Position numbers and translations under genes: made by a program
Part shown: one piece after another, positions 36,641 to 46,809 of the stretch
Position numbering within the stretch: position 1 is the first letter of the stretch
How the letters are laid out: every line of letters starts with the position of its first letter
Notes under the pieces: generated by a model
What the model was told of the DNA's origin: nothing
Databases searched by the model: none
What the model saw: the letters and a program-made list of their open reading frames with translations, nothing else
NCBI RefSeq assembly: GCF_007474605.1
Contig: NZ_VHKL01000004.1
Span: 372,001-436,000 of the forward strand
DNA length: 64,000 nt
From: Rhodoligotrophos appendicifer
GTDB taxonomy: Bacteria > Pseudomonadota > Alphaproteobacteria > Rhizobiales > Im1
Direction of reading: 5' to 3'

Positions 36641-36839
36641 TTGTCTATTACTGCACAGACATCAAGATGCCGCCAACGTCCGCTTGCTACTGCTAGGTCA
36701 CGGAGGCCGCCGGTCAGCTTCCCACCATTCATCGACAACCGGGCGACCGAAACCGGATGGCAGCTTCTAGGAAAACTGAAAAGGTCCGACCTCTCACGCG
36801 TGAATGGAGGCGCCCTTGGCGATCGAGCCTTTCATCTCA

Positions 36840-37187
36840 CTACAGTGCTTCCTGCCAATGCGGGTAAGTGACGTAGGCGGTAACTGCGCCTTGTTCGTGG
36901 GAGTGGATGATCACCCTCTCACCCTTGGGCATGTGGATAATTTCGCCAGGGCCAGCCGTGACCGTTCCAGCCTCAGTGGAGACGGACAACCGCCCCTCGA
37001 TAATTACCATGATATCGTCTACGGCCATTGTCTCTGTCAGACTTTGCTCGGGTCCGTAGCGGCCGAAGCCGATGGTCACCGGTGCGCCGTGGCGCTGGTC
37101 TACGACATTGCCCGCATAGACTTCACCATCCTGCCCTGGTGAACGTTGCAGTATCGCGTCGGCGAAAGCAAACTTGCAAACTGGCAT
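36840..37187 (-). CDS. Cupin-domain protein (EutQ-like)
   Basis: A 115-residue single cupin. Motif 1 is degenerate around GPEQSLTETMAVDDIMVIIE then GRLSV. Motif 2 reads GPGEIIHMPKGERVIIHSHE, with P-x-G and His but a reduced metal set. This resembles EutQ-like cupins, which often lack the full metal site. AAGGTGAG precedes the ATG ending at 37187. Cytosolic, function not inferable. No amine-utilisation genes are adjacent. Confidence 0.7.
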   Translation of the reverse strand: MPVCKFAFADAILQRSPGQDGEVYAGNVVDQRHGAPVTIGFGRYGPEQSLTETMAVDDIMVIIEGRLSVSTEAGTVTAGPGEIIHMPKGERVIIHSHEQGAVTAYVTYPHWQEAL

Positions 37188-37244
37188 GGCTCACCTTGAA
37201 GTTAGTTAACGGGTGTGACGACCACACTGCCGAGTATAGTCACC

Positions 37245-37560
37245 TATTGATGGCTTCGGAACATGCCATTCGACTTAGCCGAGCTGCCGCGATGACCGGA
37301 AGAACATTCCACAGTTTGATGATTTTACCGCCTTCATGGTCTCGAAAAATATCTATCCCGGCGCAGTCGGAGCCGTTCGACCAAAGCTGAACAACCAGGT
37401 TGTACTCAGCCACTGCCCTTTTTTATCCCGACCCACTTGCCAGGCCATCCTCGCGCCATGCGTTCACGATAAGCGATAAAGGCGGTCTTGCCGGTTGCGA
37501 CATTGCGGATTGTGCCGGATAGACGGCACCAACGTAGCTCCCGATCAGCTTTTGGACAGA
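37245..37560 (-). pseudogene. SnoaL/NTF2-like remnant
   Basis: On the minus strand one frame gives AVAEYNLVVQLWSNGSDCAG running into GIDIFRDHEGGKIIKLWNVL, the last two strands of a SnoaL-like fold (typical FRxxxGKIxExWDV). The upstream half, RFNDSVQKLIGSYVG with an in-frame TAA, is broken by at least one indel. SnoaL-like proteins are small hydrolase/isomerase scaffolds. Only the C-terminus is clear. Confidence 0.5.
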
Positions 37561-37692
37561 GTCGTTGAACCTCTGTGCTTAGAAGGCGATTGCGTTCGTC
37601 TTGTTGCGTTCAAGGCTCATCATTCGGTCCTTCATGTATTGGAACGGCCTCTTGCGCAGATTGTTCTTTGTTGAGTGTAAAGGAGTTTCCTT

Positions 37693-38394
37693 GTGGCTCA
37701 ATACGACCTTCTTTACTGGTCCGTACCGTTTCGCGGCCAGTTTATTCGCGCCGTGCTCGCTTTCGCCGGGAAAGACTGGACGGAAAGGGACGACGGCCTG
37801 ATATCGGAGCTGATGGAGGGACCTATCGGCAAAATGCCGGTCCCTTTTATGGGTCCCCCTGTTCTGATCGATACCGAAACCGGCTTTGCAATATCCCAAA
37901 TGCCGGCCATTATTTTCTATCTTGGCGAGACGTTGGATCTCATGCCGGACAACGCCCATTTGCGCGCTTTGACCATGAAGGTGGTCAATGATGCCAATGA
38001 CGTGATCGACGAGTTGAGCCTCAACGGTGGTCGCGACATGTGGACGGAAGAGCGGTGGCAGCAATTTATACCGCGCCTTTGCAAATGGATGATGATGTGG
38101 GAGGAGCTCGGCGAGCGAAACGGACTCACGAAAGGAGAAGGATATCTGCTGGGGGAAGCTGGCCCGGGCATAGCAGATGTCATCACGGCAACGCTGTGGA
38201 CCACCATCGCCGACCGCTTCAACAGGATTGAGGCGCTTCTCGCGGAAACAGCGCCGCACACCTATGCGCTGTCGCGACGAATATCTGCTCTCCCCGCCTT
38301 AGCGACGCTGAAGAAACAAGCAATGCGTGACTACGGGGATGCTTATGCCGGCGGACAGATTGGCGCATCGATGGCATCCATTCTGAACGACTGA
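37693..38394 (+). CDS. Glutathione S-transferase-family protein
   Basis: A 233-residue protein with a GST layout. The thioredoxin-like domain has YDLLYWSVPFRGQFIRAVLA, the N-terminal strand-loop with Ser/Pro near residue 10, and then ETGFAISQMPAIIFYLGETL (the QS/QM glutathione gamma-Glu contact). The helical domain has DANDVIDELSLNGGRDMWTE and GIADVITATLWTTIADRF, a D at the N-cap motif of helix 6. The start is GTG 37693, six to eight bases after AAAGGAG. It is longer than average because of an insert around residues 40-55. The role is detoxification or glutathione-dependent chemistry, substrate unknown. Confidence 0.8.
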   Translation: MAQYDLLYWSVPFRGQFIRAVLAFAGKDWTERDDGLISELMEGPIGKMPVPFMGPPVLIDTETGFAISQMPAIIFYLGETLDLMPDNAHLRALTMKVVNDANDVIDELSLNGGRDMWTEERWQQFIPRLCKWMMMWEELGERNGLTKGEGYLLGEAGPGIADVITATLWTTIADRFNRIEALLAETAPHTYALSRRISALPALATLKKQAMRDYGDAYAGGQIGASMASILND

Positions 38395-38772
38395 GAGTGC
38401 TCCTATCTTGGGCGTTAGTCAGAACCAGCTGATAGCCGCTCGCTGGCGGTCGCTCTGCCACAGTTCGGAAAACGCTTTGGGACTCGTTAAAGTCCCGTCT
38501 ATGTGATTGCTGTGCATCAATTGCCGGCGCTGTCGCTGATTGGACCAAGCTCTTTGACCAGCTAAAGCGCAGCCTTTCAGGGCGCAAGCTAAACCCTGCC
38601 AGTCCGCTTCCACCCATTACAGACCATCATTGATCTGACCGGACCTGCAGCTTTCATGAAATCGCCAAGCCCGCCTGGACAACTAAAATGAAGGCGCTCT
38701 GCAGACTGGGAGCCTTGGGGCCGTTTGCGGACAGTCGGCTTCTAGGCGTCGAGAGGCGAATAGCTGCCCCAC
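38395..38772. other. Gap with the second copy of the dispersed repeat
   Basis: No gene is supported. The stretch includes copy 2 of the repeat (38605-38697). A small frame here (38419-38613 minus) has no family features. Confidence 0.4.
38605..38697 (+). repeat. Dispersed repeat, copy 2
   Basis: Partner of 17046-17139. Both keep the core GACCTGCAGCTTTCA and GAAATCGCCAAGCCCGCCTG, with about ten scattered differences and one indel. Same orientation, both intergenic, 21.5 kb apart. Confidence 0.7.
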
Positions 38773-41394
38773 CTAGGTTTGTCGCCGTGACTGTTTGGAG
38801 ACGATTGGCACCCTCTGGGCTTCATTAGCGCTGAGTGGCACAGTGGAGCTGGGGGAGGAGGTATTGACTTGCTTGAAGTGAAATCGCTGGAGGCAGACAG
38901 CCAGGAATGTGCGACTACAATCTTGCAGCGCTGTCGCGCGGCGCTTACTCCGCCTCTGATGTAGCTGCCAAGCTCGTCGGCAGGCCCGTTGTGTCCTATA
39001 CCTTGACGCTTCAGTCCACTTTAGACCGCCAACATAACGCCAGGCCATGCGGCCCCGCTCATCAAGCGCGAAGAGATGCAGCCAGCGATTGTCGAACAGT
39101 GCGCTGACCTGTGGATGGCGCACAAGAATCTCGGTGATCGCCTCGCGCGGTGCTTCGATCACAACGGACATCCGCAGAGGCTCGTGCACCAGCTGCTCGC
39201 CTTCATGTACGGATTGCCAAGGCAGCCCTGCGCGCAGGAGGCCACCATTGCCTTCGACCACGCCGATGCCGCCGGTGACGTTGTGCAGGAGCTTGTTGCC
39301 TGCGCCGAAGAGTTCGGGCGCAACCGTCGAGCCGTAATACTGCAGGCTGATCCAGCTCGCGACCACGACCGGCGCGGTCAGGATCAGTTCCAGCACGCCG
39401 AAGCCCTCGTCCCGCCGCCAGTCATAGTCGTGCAGAAAGGCGCGGCCGGCCAGATCGCGGCCTGTGGTGCGGCAACGCGGTGCGGCGACGAAGGCCTTGC
39501 AGCCGGCGAGCGCCCATTCGGGCCGTACCTCGGCCCAGTCGCGGGCGCGGCGGGCGATATCGGCTTCCGTCTCGGCGCGGGGCAAGCGCCTCGCCCGTTC
39601 GGCCCGGGCGAGCCCGCCCGCGGTCTGGAGCCAACCCTTGGCCGCTGCTAGGTCCGCGGCATGGTTCGCCGATGGATGATCGGCGTCGTAGATGGTGACG
39701 TCGTCGGTCGTCGTGTCGTGGAGGGCCGCCAGAAACAACGTATCTTCGGGAACCACAATGCCGCGCGCGACAAGGCCATTGCGCACGTCGGGTTCGTTGA
39801 GCATTGAGACGAGCAGCCGGGCATTGACCTCACCCGAATAGCCGCCGCAGGCCCCGCAATGCAGCGCGCTGGCATGCGGGTTATTGACGACATTGGCGCC
39901 GTGACCGGCGATCAGCACAAGCCTTGCGAAGAAATCGGTGAGCGACATGGCCCTGAGTACGGTGTCCGCCGTTGCGATCCGCTGGTCAAGATCGATCGTG
40001 TCGACTGGCCGCGGCGACGGATCGTTCGGTGCGGTATTGCCGGTGAGCCCCAGCCCGTCGCGCAGAAGCTTGCCGATATAGACCGGCCCCGTTGCCTCGA
40101 CGAAGGCGAAGGAGGAGATGGCGGCGAGCTTGAAGCGGCCCCAGGAACGCTTGGCACGCGCCGCGATCCGTGCCGCCCGATCCGCGCGCCAAGTCTGAGG
40201 CTTCGGCTCTCCCGAGTAGGTGAAGAGACCGGGTCGGAGCATCACGGGCAAGCGGGCTTCCACCACGTCCGAGCCGAAGCGGCGGTGCGCGATGCCCATG
40301 CCGAAGAAACCGGCGAAACCCAGGGTGCTGATTCCGTCATCCAGCGCTTCCAGCGCACGGCGAAAGACCTCCGAGCGCACGTCGATACAAAAGGCCATCT
40401 GCATTACAGGACGCGACGAAGCCGGAGTGGCAGGCCCCGCTTCGGCGAAAAAGACCCGCAGCCGCCGCTGGGCCGCGCGCTCAATGGCCTCCTGGAGGAT
40501 CGCATCGACATGATCCTCCGCGCTTGCAGCTACCGCTTCGGCATGGGCGATCACGGCCTCGCGCCACTTTGACCCGATCTCCTGCTCGTACTGGCGCAGC
40601 AGCGCGGATTCCCAGACGAGACGAATGACGAGGAGGTCCGTCAGCGTGGCGTCCGTTCCGCCTGCCAGCTCGGCCTGCCAGAGGCGGTAGCGCGCGAGCT
40701 GCCCCCAGCCGCTGAGGCCAGTCAGCAGCCGGTGGAAGCAGTTTTCAAGAGCCGCCTCGGACAGGCCGAGCGCCTCGACGGCGTCGATCAGGGCGGCCTC
40801 GGCGCTATCGGGCGTGTCGGCTACGGTGCCGGCGAAGCCGGCAAGGCCGACGATCTCCGGGGTCAGGTCATGCATGACGACGGTGCGCCAGGAGGAATAG
40901 GCGCTGCGGCCGTTGGGAGCGGCCCAGAGCGCCTGCCCCTGATCGAAATAGCCTGCCGCCCAGTAGCTGATGCGCTCATCGACCACCGCCTTCCAGTCGA
41001 TGCCGCTGGCCTTGCCCGCCAACTCGGCGACGGTCGGCAACGCCCGCTCCTCGGCCTGCTCGACATGCATTGCTTGTTTCAGCGCGGCAACCGTCTCCGG
41101 GCGTTGCGATGCCGGCGCTGCCTCGAGCGCTTCGGCAAGGTCGCCGTCGGTGAGTTCGCCACATTGGTGGCACTCCAGATACCAGCGGCGCGGCATGGTC
41201 AGCCGGATTCCGGCCGACCGCCGCAGACGCGCTGCGGCGACGGCCAGCGGTTCGTTCGTCTGGCCGAGAAACGGATTGACCGCGACGCTCGAGGCCAGCG
41301 GCCAGAGCGGCGGGATTGCGCGCGACGCGGCATGTGCCGCAGCCATTATCGCTTCGGGGCCGGCAAGTTGGGGGTTGGGTGCAGTCATCAGCAT
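38773..41394 (-). CDS. dabA: Inorganic carbon transporter subunit DabA (DUF2309)
   Basis: An 873-residue cytosolic-face subunit of the DAB dissolved inorganic carbon pump, which contains a beta-carbonic-anhydrase-like zinc site. The zinc ligands are in [12 protein letters not shown] (Cys336, Asp338), GHGANVVNN (His498) and LHCGACGG (Cys513), equivalent to the C, D, H and C described for DabA. N-terminal [14 protein letters not shown] and the block [20 protein letters not shown] are family typical. I start at the ATG ending at 41394 (LMTAPNPQ follows), 25 bases after the DabB stop. The last 75-80 residues after RYVGGLKWT are Arg/Ser-rich and not DabA-like, so the natural stop may have been lost by a 3' frameshift. 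Confidence 0.88.
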   Translation of the reverse strand: MLMTAPNPQLAGPEAIMAAAHAASRAIPPLWPLASSVAVNPFLGQTNEPLAVAAARLRRSAGIRLTMPRRWYLECHQCGELTDGDLAEALEAAPASQRPETVAALKQAMHVEQAEERALPTVAELAGKASGIDWKAVVDERISYWAAGYFDQGQALWAAPNGRSAYSSWRTVVMHDLTPEIVGLAGFAGTVADTPDSAEAALIDAVEALGLSEAALENCFHRLLTGLSGWGQLARYRLWQAELAGGTDATLTDLLVIRLVWESALLRQYEQEIGSKWREAVIAHAEAVAASAEDHVDAILQEAIERAAQRRLRVFFAEAGPATPASSRPVMQMAFCIDVRSEVFRRALEALDDGISTLGFAGFFGMGIAHRRFGSDVVEARLPVMLRPGLFTYSGEPKPQTWRADRAARIAARAKRSWGRFKLAAISSFAFVEATGPVYIGKLLRDGLGLTGNTAPNDPSPRPVDTIDLDQRIATADTVLRAMSLTDFFARLVLIAGHGANVVNNPHASALHCGACGGYSGEVNARLLVSMLNEPDVRNGLVARGIVVPEDTLFLAALHDTTTDDVTIYDADHPSANHAADLAAAKGWLQTAGGLARAERARRLPRAETEADIARRARDWAEVRPEWALAGCKAFVAAPRCRTTGRDLAGRAFLHDYDWRRDEGFGVLELILTAPVVVASWISLQYYGSTVAPELFGAGNKLLHNVTGGIGVVEGNGGLLRAGLPWQSVHEGEQLVHEPLRMSVVIEAPREAITEILVRHPQVSALFDNRWLHLFALDERGRMAWRYVGGLKWTEASRYRTQRACRRAWQLHQRRSKRRATALQDCSRTFLAVCLQRFHFKQVNTSSPSSTVPLSANEAQRVPIVSKQSRRQT

Positions 41395-41419
41395 GTGGGT
41401 TTTCCCTGATCCTTGAGCG

Positions 41420-43021
41420 TCACGAAGGCTTGCGTACGGACCAGCCCCCCAGCATGCGATCGAGCATGGCGTTGACATAAAGCCCGTTGGAAAGATGGAC
41501 CCGCAGGCCCGCAGCCGCCGGATGGCCCGCCCAGAGCGGGAACAGCGCCTGCGCGACCGCGACCAGGCCGAAGGTCAGGATGGCGATGGCCATCAAGGTC
41601 CATTCGAGCCGGCCCGGCGCGGGCGGCGCGGGCAGCACGCCCGCCGTCAGCCATTCGGCCGCCGTCTGGAGCGCGAAATAGCCGAGGGCGGCTGCGGTCG
41701 CGTAAAGCGCCGTTCTCATCGTCAGGGCGCGGGGCGCGGCATCCGCCAGCCCCTGGGCGAGCAGATAGGCGACTCCGAAGATGAGGATCGCACCGAGCGC
41801 GAGCGCCTGCGGCGACTTGTGCTCGAACCCGAAGCCAAGCCCGAAGGCCGCGCCGATCGCAATATAGATCGCGAGCGCAATGAGAAAGGCGCGGGCCACC
41901 GCGCCACCGTTGGGTATGGCGACCGGACCCGGACGGCGGATGGAATCGACCTGCTCCACGGCGCCGCCCGAGGCCAGGAAGGCATGCGCTTTGTAGTGCG
42001 AATGGGCGACGATGTGGAGCAGCGCCAGCGGGAACAGTGCCAGCCCGCATTGCAGGATCATAAATCCCATCTGCGCCACCGTCGACCAGGCGAGCGAGGT
42101 CTTGACCGCCGGCTGGGTCAGCATGACGAGCGCGCCGAACAGGGCGGTGAAGCCGCCGACCATCGCCAGCACTGCCAGCACGCCCGGCGCGAGCAGCATG
42201 ACGTCGGCGAAGCGGATGAGGAGGAAGCCGCCCGCATTGATGACCCCGGCATGGAGCAGTGCCGAGACCGGCGTCGGCGCTTCCATCACCTCGGTCAGCC
42301 AACCATGGGTGGGAAACTGCGCCGACTTCAACAGCGCCGCGAGCGCCAGCAATCCCGCCGCTGCCAGCGCCTTCCAGGAAGCATCGCCTGCCCGCGCCAT
42401 GGCGTTGATTGCTGCGATGTCGGTCGTGCCGAAGGCCATGCCGATCAGCAGCACCGAGCCGGCCAGCGACAGAGCGCCTAGGGCCGCGAAGAGCCGCTTC
42501 TTGCGGGCCGCGCGCTGCGCTCGGATGCGCTCTGGATAGAACAACAGCAGGCGATAGAGCGCGAAGCTCGTGGCGATCCACGCGCCGAGCAGCTGAACGA
42601 GATTGCCGGCCTGGACGAGGAGGAGGACTGCGGCGAGCGCCGCACACAGCCAGCCGATGAAGGTGCCCTGGCGGGCCTCGCCGTCGAGATCGGTCCGCGA
42701 ATAGCGCAGCACGATCCACCCGACGAAGGAGACCAGCAGCATCATCGTCACGCTGATCGCGTCGAGCTGCGCGGAGAAACCTATACCAGCCCAGCCGATC
42801 AGTGCGCTGTCGCCCGGCCCTCGGAGCAGCAGAAGAAGCAGCGACCCCACCGCGATGGCGAGAGCCGAAATGGCGGCTCTCTCAGCGACGGCCGCTACAT
42901 GCGGCGGCCGGCGACCCTGACGAAAAGACGCAAACAGCGCGGCCAGGAGCAGCAGAAGGGGTGCAGCGAGCGGAAGTAGATTGAGCGAAAAGGTGGTTTC
43001 CTTGGGAAGCGGTGGCGACAT
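41420..43021 (-). CDS. dabB: Inorganic carbon transporter membrane subunit DabB (NuoL-like)
   Basis: A 533-residue integral membrane protein of the proton-conducting complex I antiporter family, partner of DabA in energy-coupled CO2 hydration. The start is the ATG ending at 43021 (MSPPLPKE), with AGCAGGG upstream. About 14 helices are visible. Quinone/proton-channel markers are present: [20 protein letters not shown] then [20 protein letters not shown], as in NuoL, with the lysine in [10 protein letters not shown] and in [20 protein letters not shown]. Also [20 protein letters not shown]. It precedes dabA by 25 bases and diverges from a LysR-type gene. Complex I genes are otherwise absent, which supports the DAB assignment. 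Confidence 0.88.
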   Translation of the reverse strand: MSPPLPKETTFSLNLLPLAAPLLLLLAALFASFRQGRRPPHVAAVAERAAISALAIAVGSLLLLLLRGPGDSALIGWAGIGFSAQLDAISVTMMLLVSFVGWIVLRYSRTDLDGEARQGTFIGWLCAALAAVLLLVQAGNLVQLLGAWIATSFALYRLLLFYPERIRAQRAARKKRLFAALGALSLAGSVLLIGMAFGTTDIAAINAMARAGDASWKALAAAGLLALAALLKSAQFPTHGWLTEVMEAPTPVSALLHAGVINAGGFLLIRFADVMLLAPGVLAVLAMVGGFTALFGALVMLTQPAVKTSLAWSTVAQMGFMILQCGLALFPLALLHIVAHSHYKAHAFLASGGAVEQVDSIRRPGPVAIPNGGAVARAFLIALAIYIAIGAAFGLGFGFEHKSPQALALGAILIFGVAYLLAQGLADAAPRALTMRTALYATAAALGYFALQTAAEWLTAGVLPAPPAPGRLEWTLMAIAILTFGLVAVAQALFPLWAGHPAAAGLRVHLSNGLYVNAMLDRMLGGWSVRKPS

Positions 43022-43059
43022 CCCTGCTGCTAGCCGAGGCGAAGACCGAAAGAAAATGC

Positions 43060-43094
43060 ATTGTTGGTTCAATTCCGTTCGCTATTATCGAACG
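43060..43094. promoter_or_regulatory. Dyad symmetries in the dabB/LysR divergent promoter
   Basis: A perfect palindrome CGTTCG-N7-CGAACG (43076-43094) ends two bases before the LysR ATG. A second dyad, ATTG-N6-CAAT (43060-43073), lies next to it. A pair of adjacent dyads of this size in the 75-base divergent region is what LysR-type regulators use for activation and self-repression. Confidence 0.55.
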
Positions 43095-43096
43095 TC

Positions 43097-43975
43097 ATGG
43101 CAGCGCTCAACTATCACCATCTGCGATACTTCCGTGCCGTCGCCCATGACGATAACCTGACGCGCACGGCCGAGCGCTTAAACCTGACCCAGTCGGCGCT
43201 ATCGGTGCAGATCCGCAAACTGGAGGAGCAACTCGGCCACGCGCTTTTCGATCGGCGCGGGCGACAGCTTCATCTGACCGAAGCTGGCCGCATCGCGCTC
43301 GACCATGCCGATGCGATCTTCGCCACGGGGGAGGAACTGCTCGGCACACTGCGCGACACCGGTACGACGCGCCAGGCCCTGCGGGTCGGGGCGCTTGCCA
43401 CCTTGTCGCGCAACTTCCAGATGGAGTTTCTGCAGCCCGTTCTCGGCCGGACCGACATCGAGCTCGTCTTGCGCTCCGGCGGCGCCGCCGAACTGTTGCG
43501 AGCGCTGGAAGCGCTGAACCTCGACGTCGTCCTGATCAACCAGGCCCCCGCGCGCGATGTGCTCACGTCCTTCGTCGCTCATCGGATTGCAGAACAGCCG
43601 GTCGGCCTCGTCGGCACGCCGGATCGGTTCGCTGGCAGAGCGGGCCTGGTCGACCTCTTGCGCGATCATCCCGTCATCGTGCCGACGCTGGAGAGCAGCG
43701 TGCGCGCCGGCTTCGACGCTCTTGCCGATCGCCTGGGGGTGCGCACGCAGATCGTCGCGGAGGTCGAGGACATGGCGATGATGCGACTTCTCGCCCGCGA
43801 AGATGTCGGCCTTGCCGTCCTGCCGCCTATCGTCGTCAAAGACGAGCTGGCGGCGGGCATCCTCGTCGAGGGCGACGAGCCGTTGGGGATCAAGGAGACC
43901 TTCTACGCCGTGTCGATGGAAAGGCGCTTTCCGAACCCGGCTTTGCGAACGCTCCTGCAGCAGGCCATGACGTAG
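43097..43975 (+). CDS. LysR-family regulator of the dab operon
   Basis: A 292-residue LysR-type protein starting at ATG 43097. The winged helix is HHLRYFRAVAHDDNLTRTAE then RLNLTQSALSVQIRKLEEQL (residues 6-45). A substrate-binding domain of the two-lobed type follows from about residue 90 (LRVGALATLSRNFQMEFLQP). The branch with HHLRYF resembles NhaR/AaeR-type regulators rather than the Calvin-cycle CbbR group. It is divergent from dabB with palindromes between them, so it very likely activates dabBA. The coinducer is unknown. Low CO2 would be an obvious signal (inference). Confidence 0.9.
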   Translation: MAALNYHHLRYFRAVAHDDNLTRTAERLNLTQSALSVQIRKLEEQLGHALFDRRGRQLHLTEAGRIALDHADAIFATGEELLGTLRDTGTTRQALRVGALATLSRNFQMEFLQPVLGRTDIELVLRSGGAAELLRALEALNLDVVLINQAPARDVLTSFVAHRIAEQPVGLVGTPDRFAGRAGLVDLLRDHPVIVPTLESSVRAGFDALADRLGVRTQIVAEVEDMAMMRLLAREDVGLAVLPPIVVKDELAAGILVEGDEPLGIKETFYAVSMERRFPNPALRTLLQQAMT

Positions 43976-44073
43976 GCTGAGTGGTTCAGTTACCCGACGC
44001 GCAACGCCCGTGCCGCATTCTTGGCCCTTTCGGCCGGCTGCACGCGTGTCGCATTCCAAACTCGGTCCTCGGA

Positions 44074-45174
44074 TCAGGCGCACGTCCACACCTGAACGGG
44101 CAAGCTTACACCCCTTAGATGGTGGCGGCCGGCGTCGGAAAGTCTTGTCACACCTATTGGCTGTTTGCCGGTCTCGTCAAACGCTTGTTCCAGCAAAGAC
44201 TGGCTAGCCACAAGCCGCACGTTCAGGTTTCGGCACAGCTCCTGCATTCGGCTTGCAGTATTTACTGTGTCGCCGATGGCCGTAAAACTCATCGATTCGC
44301 GCGTTCCGATATCTCCGAGAACAACCATGCCGAAATTGACGCTGATTCCAAAATCAATGCGGCTGCGACCGGCGTTGAGTCGCTTCGCGTTCCAACGCTC
44401 CATCTCATCCATCATGTCGATCGCCGCGTGCAATGCATTGGTGGCTTCCAACCGTGACGGGTTGGGTACTCCAAAGAGCGCCATCAGCCCATCACCGGAG
44501 AAGCTCGCGACGGAGCCTCCTTTGACGAAGATCACAGTTGCCAGGCGTCGATAAAAGGAACGAAGAAGGGCGACGACGCGCTCAGGCGGCAGGCTCTCGC
44601 TCAGCCCGACAAATCCGACGATATCAACGAAGAGAACAGCAATTTTCTGTCGACGCACTGGGCCGAGGGGGCGATCTCTTTGTGCCAACGTCTCAACCAT
44701 CCCCGGTGAGAAGTAGCGGGCCAGATTGGTCTTCCTCCTATCCGACTCGCGAGCCGCCGCTTGCGCCTTTGCAAGCCGCTTCTCAGCCTCGATACGCGCA
44801 CTCACGTCACGCTGAACCGCGACGAAATGAGTCATGGTCCCCGCAGCATCTCGCAGCGGCGTAATCGACCACTCCATCACAAATTCGGTGCCATCCTTTC
44901 GGTAGTTGACCGCCTGACCTTCCCAGCGATCTCCCCGTCTCAAAGTCTCCCGCATCCCTAGAAAAACCGATAAATCAGTCTTATCTCCTTGAAGGACGCG
45001 CGGCGACTTGCCGACAACCTCGGAGGCTGTCCACCCTGTAATGCGCTCGAAGTTGGGGTTGACATAGACGATCGCTGGACCGGGCGGTTCCAGATCGGCG
45101 GTTGTGACCAAGATGCTTTCCGATGCCGCTTCCAGCACCAAGAATGCGTCCACTCCACTGTGATCGAGTTTCAC
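44074..45174 (-). CDS. PAS-domain adenylate/guanylate cyclase
   Basis: A 366-residue signalling protein. Residues 10-115 are a PAS/PAC domain (AIVYVNPNFERITGWTASEV, then TEFVMEWSITPLRDAAGTMT). The LOV photoadduct Cys is absent, with GKSPRVLQG at that site, so it is not a LOV photoreceptor. A coiled linker (EKRLAKAQAAARESDRRKTN) leads to a class III cyclase domain: AVLFVDIVGFVGLSESLPPE (first metal Asp), ASFSGDGLMALFGVPNP (second Asp) and AIGDTVNTASRMQEL. The start is GTG 45174 with GGGAGATACCA upstream. The dead IS3 element lies just 5', so its promoter may be altered. Confidence 0.85.
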   Translation of the reverse strand: MKLDHSGVDAFLVLEAASESILVTTADLEPPGPAIVYVNPNFERITGWTASEVVGKSPRVLQGDKTDLSVFLGMRETLRRGDRWEGQAVNYRKDGTEFVMEWSITPLRDAAGTMTHFVAVQRDVSARIEAEKRLAKAQAAARESDRRKTNLARYFSPGMVETLAQRDRPLGPVRRQKIAVLFVDIVGFVGLSESLPPERVVALLRSFYRRLATVIFVKGGSVASFSGDGLMALFGVPNPSRLEATNALHAAIDMMDEMERWNAKRLNAGRSRIDFGISVNFGMVVLGDIGTRESMSFTAIGDTVNTASRMQELCRNLNVRLVASQSLLEQAFDETGKQPIGVTRLSDAGRHHLRGVSLPVQVWTCA

Positions 45175-45270
45175 TGGTATCTCCCGGCAACAGCCTGTCC
45201 GTCGTCGGAACATTTGGCGCAACTCGCGGCGTAAATTAGCGGGGTGCGGGCGTCGTCTTGAGGGTGGATG

Positions 45271-46564
45271 TTAAGCGGCGAGCTTGCGGTGTTGCAAGCG
45301 CCGACGTTCGATGGTCTGTCCCTTGATCCTTTCACGCTGCTGGATGATGGCTGGGGCCCAGTCGAAGTAGGCGTCGGCGGGCTCTCGTGGTAACGCTGGT
45401 GGTTGTAGTGCTCGACGAACGCCTCGATCTGGGCTTCGAGATCGCCAGGCAGGAAGTAGTTCTCCAGCAGGATGCGGTTTTTGAGGGTCTGGTGCCAGCG
45501 CTCGATCTTGCCTTGGGTCTGAGGATGACAGGGAGCACCGCCCACATGGCTCATGCGCTGGGCCTCAATGTATTAGGCCGGTTGACCGGCGATGTAGCTC
45601 GGACCGTTGTCGCTGAGCAGCCGGGGCTTGTGGCGGACATGGGACTGGTCGTAGCCTGAAGCGGCCAATACCATTCCAGTGTGTCGGTGACATCCTCGGC
45701 GCGCATCGTGCTGCACAGCTTCCAGGCGATGATGTAGCGCGAGAAGTCGTCGAGCACAGTCGACAGATATATCCAGCCCCACCCGATAATCTTGAAGTAG
45801 GTGAAGTCGGTCTGCCACAACTCGTTTGGCCGCGTGGTCGGGGTATGGAAGCGATCAGCCGCCTTGATTACGACATAGGCTGGGCTGGTGATCAGATCAT
45901 GGGCCTTGAGCAACCGGTAGACCGTGGCTTCCGACACGAACTACCGCAGCTCATCGGTGAAGCGTACCGCCAGTTCGATGATCCCGTTGTGGATCTCGCC
46001 GGGCAAACGGTTCCACACCCGGCTGGGTGCCGAGGGCCGGCCTCCAGTGCCACCGGGCCGCCCTCGATGTAGCGGTCGTACCAGCGATAGAAAGTCCGGC
46101 GCGCAATACCCAACTGATCCAGAGTCCGCTTGGTTGGCAGGTGCGACTGCTCGACGATCCTGATCTCAAGCTTCTCGGATCCGGATACCTCATGCGTCGT
46201 CGCCCCCACCCGCTATCATGCTTTTTTAAGCAGACGGTTCTTCAGCGTCAGATCGGCAACGCACTCCTTCAAGGCGCTGGCTTCACGGCGCAGATCCTTC
46301 ACCTCGTCGGAGGTGGCGGCACGGGCGGTGTCACCGGCCAGCCGGCGCTTGCCCGCCTCCATGAACTCTTTGGATCAGGTGTAATACAGGCTATGGGCGA
46401 CGCCCTCCTTGCGGCACAGTTCGGCGATGCTGTCCTCGCCGCGCAAGCCATCGAGCACGATCCGGATCTTGTCTTCCGCCGAGAAATGCCGACGGGTCGC
46501 ACGTCGGATATCCTTCACCACCTGCTCGGCAGGCTTTTTGGCACTTGAGGATTTGGGGCTTCAT
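45271..46564 (-). mobile_element. Inactive IS3-family element (OrfA/OrfB)
   Basis: The element lies on the minus strand. OrfA starts at the ATG ending at 46564: KIRIVLDGLRGEDSIAELCR is a transposase helix-turn-helix, and the ALKECVADLTLKNRLLKKS leucine zipper follows. OrfB, in another frame, has FYRWYDRYIEGG, LWQTDFTYFKIIGWGWIYLS (first DDE Asp), LSDNG-type second Asp in a shifted frame, and GKIERWHQTLKNRILLENYF (Glu). Lesions: TGA for Trp in OrfA (46375-46377), a frame change at its start, and further frame changes near 46020 and 45640. OrfB ends at 45271-45273. I could not locate terminal inverted repeats, so true element ends are somewhat outside these bounds. Confidence 0.8.
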
Positions 46565-46809
46565 CTTCGTTCCTTCGTCACTGCGACGAGACCCAAATCC
46601 TCCTCAGTTCACAACCTCAAATCTGTGCCATTGGTGCTGACGGCGGACAACCTTCTGCAATTTTGCGACGATAAGGAGCGCCTCGCTACTGCAGGAGATG
46701 GAGCGGTGGGATGGGCAGTTGCTTGGCCTATGGCCAATTTATCTGGCCGCGTGCAGAGCATGACTTCCCTATCCTGAGCACCATTGGCCCGATGATGGCC
46801 GATGGCGGC

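Noticed and set aside
41495-42481. A 328-codon Arg/Gln/Glu-rich ORF antisense to dabB
   Set aside because: Composition and placement are those of a shadow frame. DabB is supported by conserved motifs.
44074-45174. A LOV photoreceptor domain fused to a cyclase
   Set aside because: The adduct-forming Cys in the NCRFLQ-type motif is absent (GKSPRVLQG), so it is an ordinary PAS domain.
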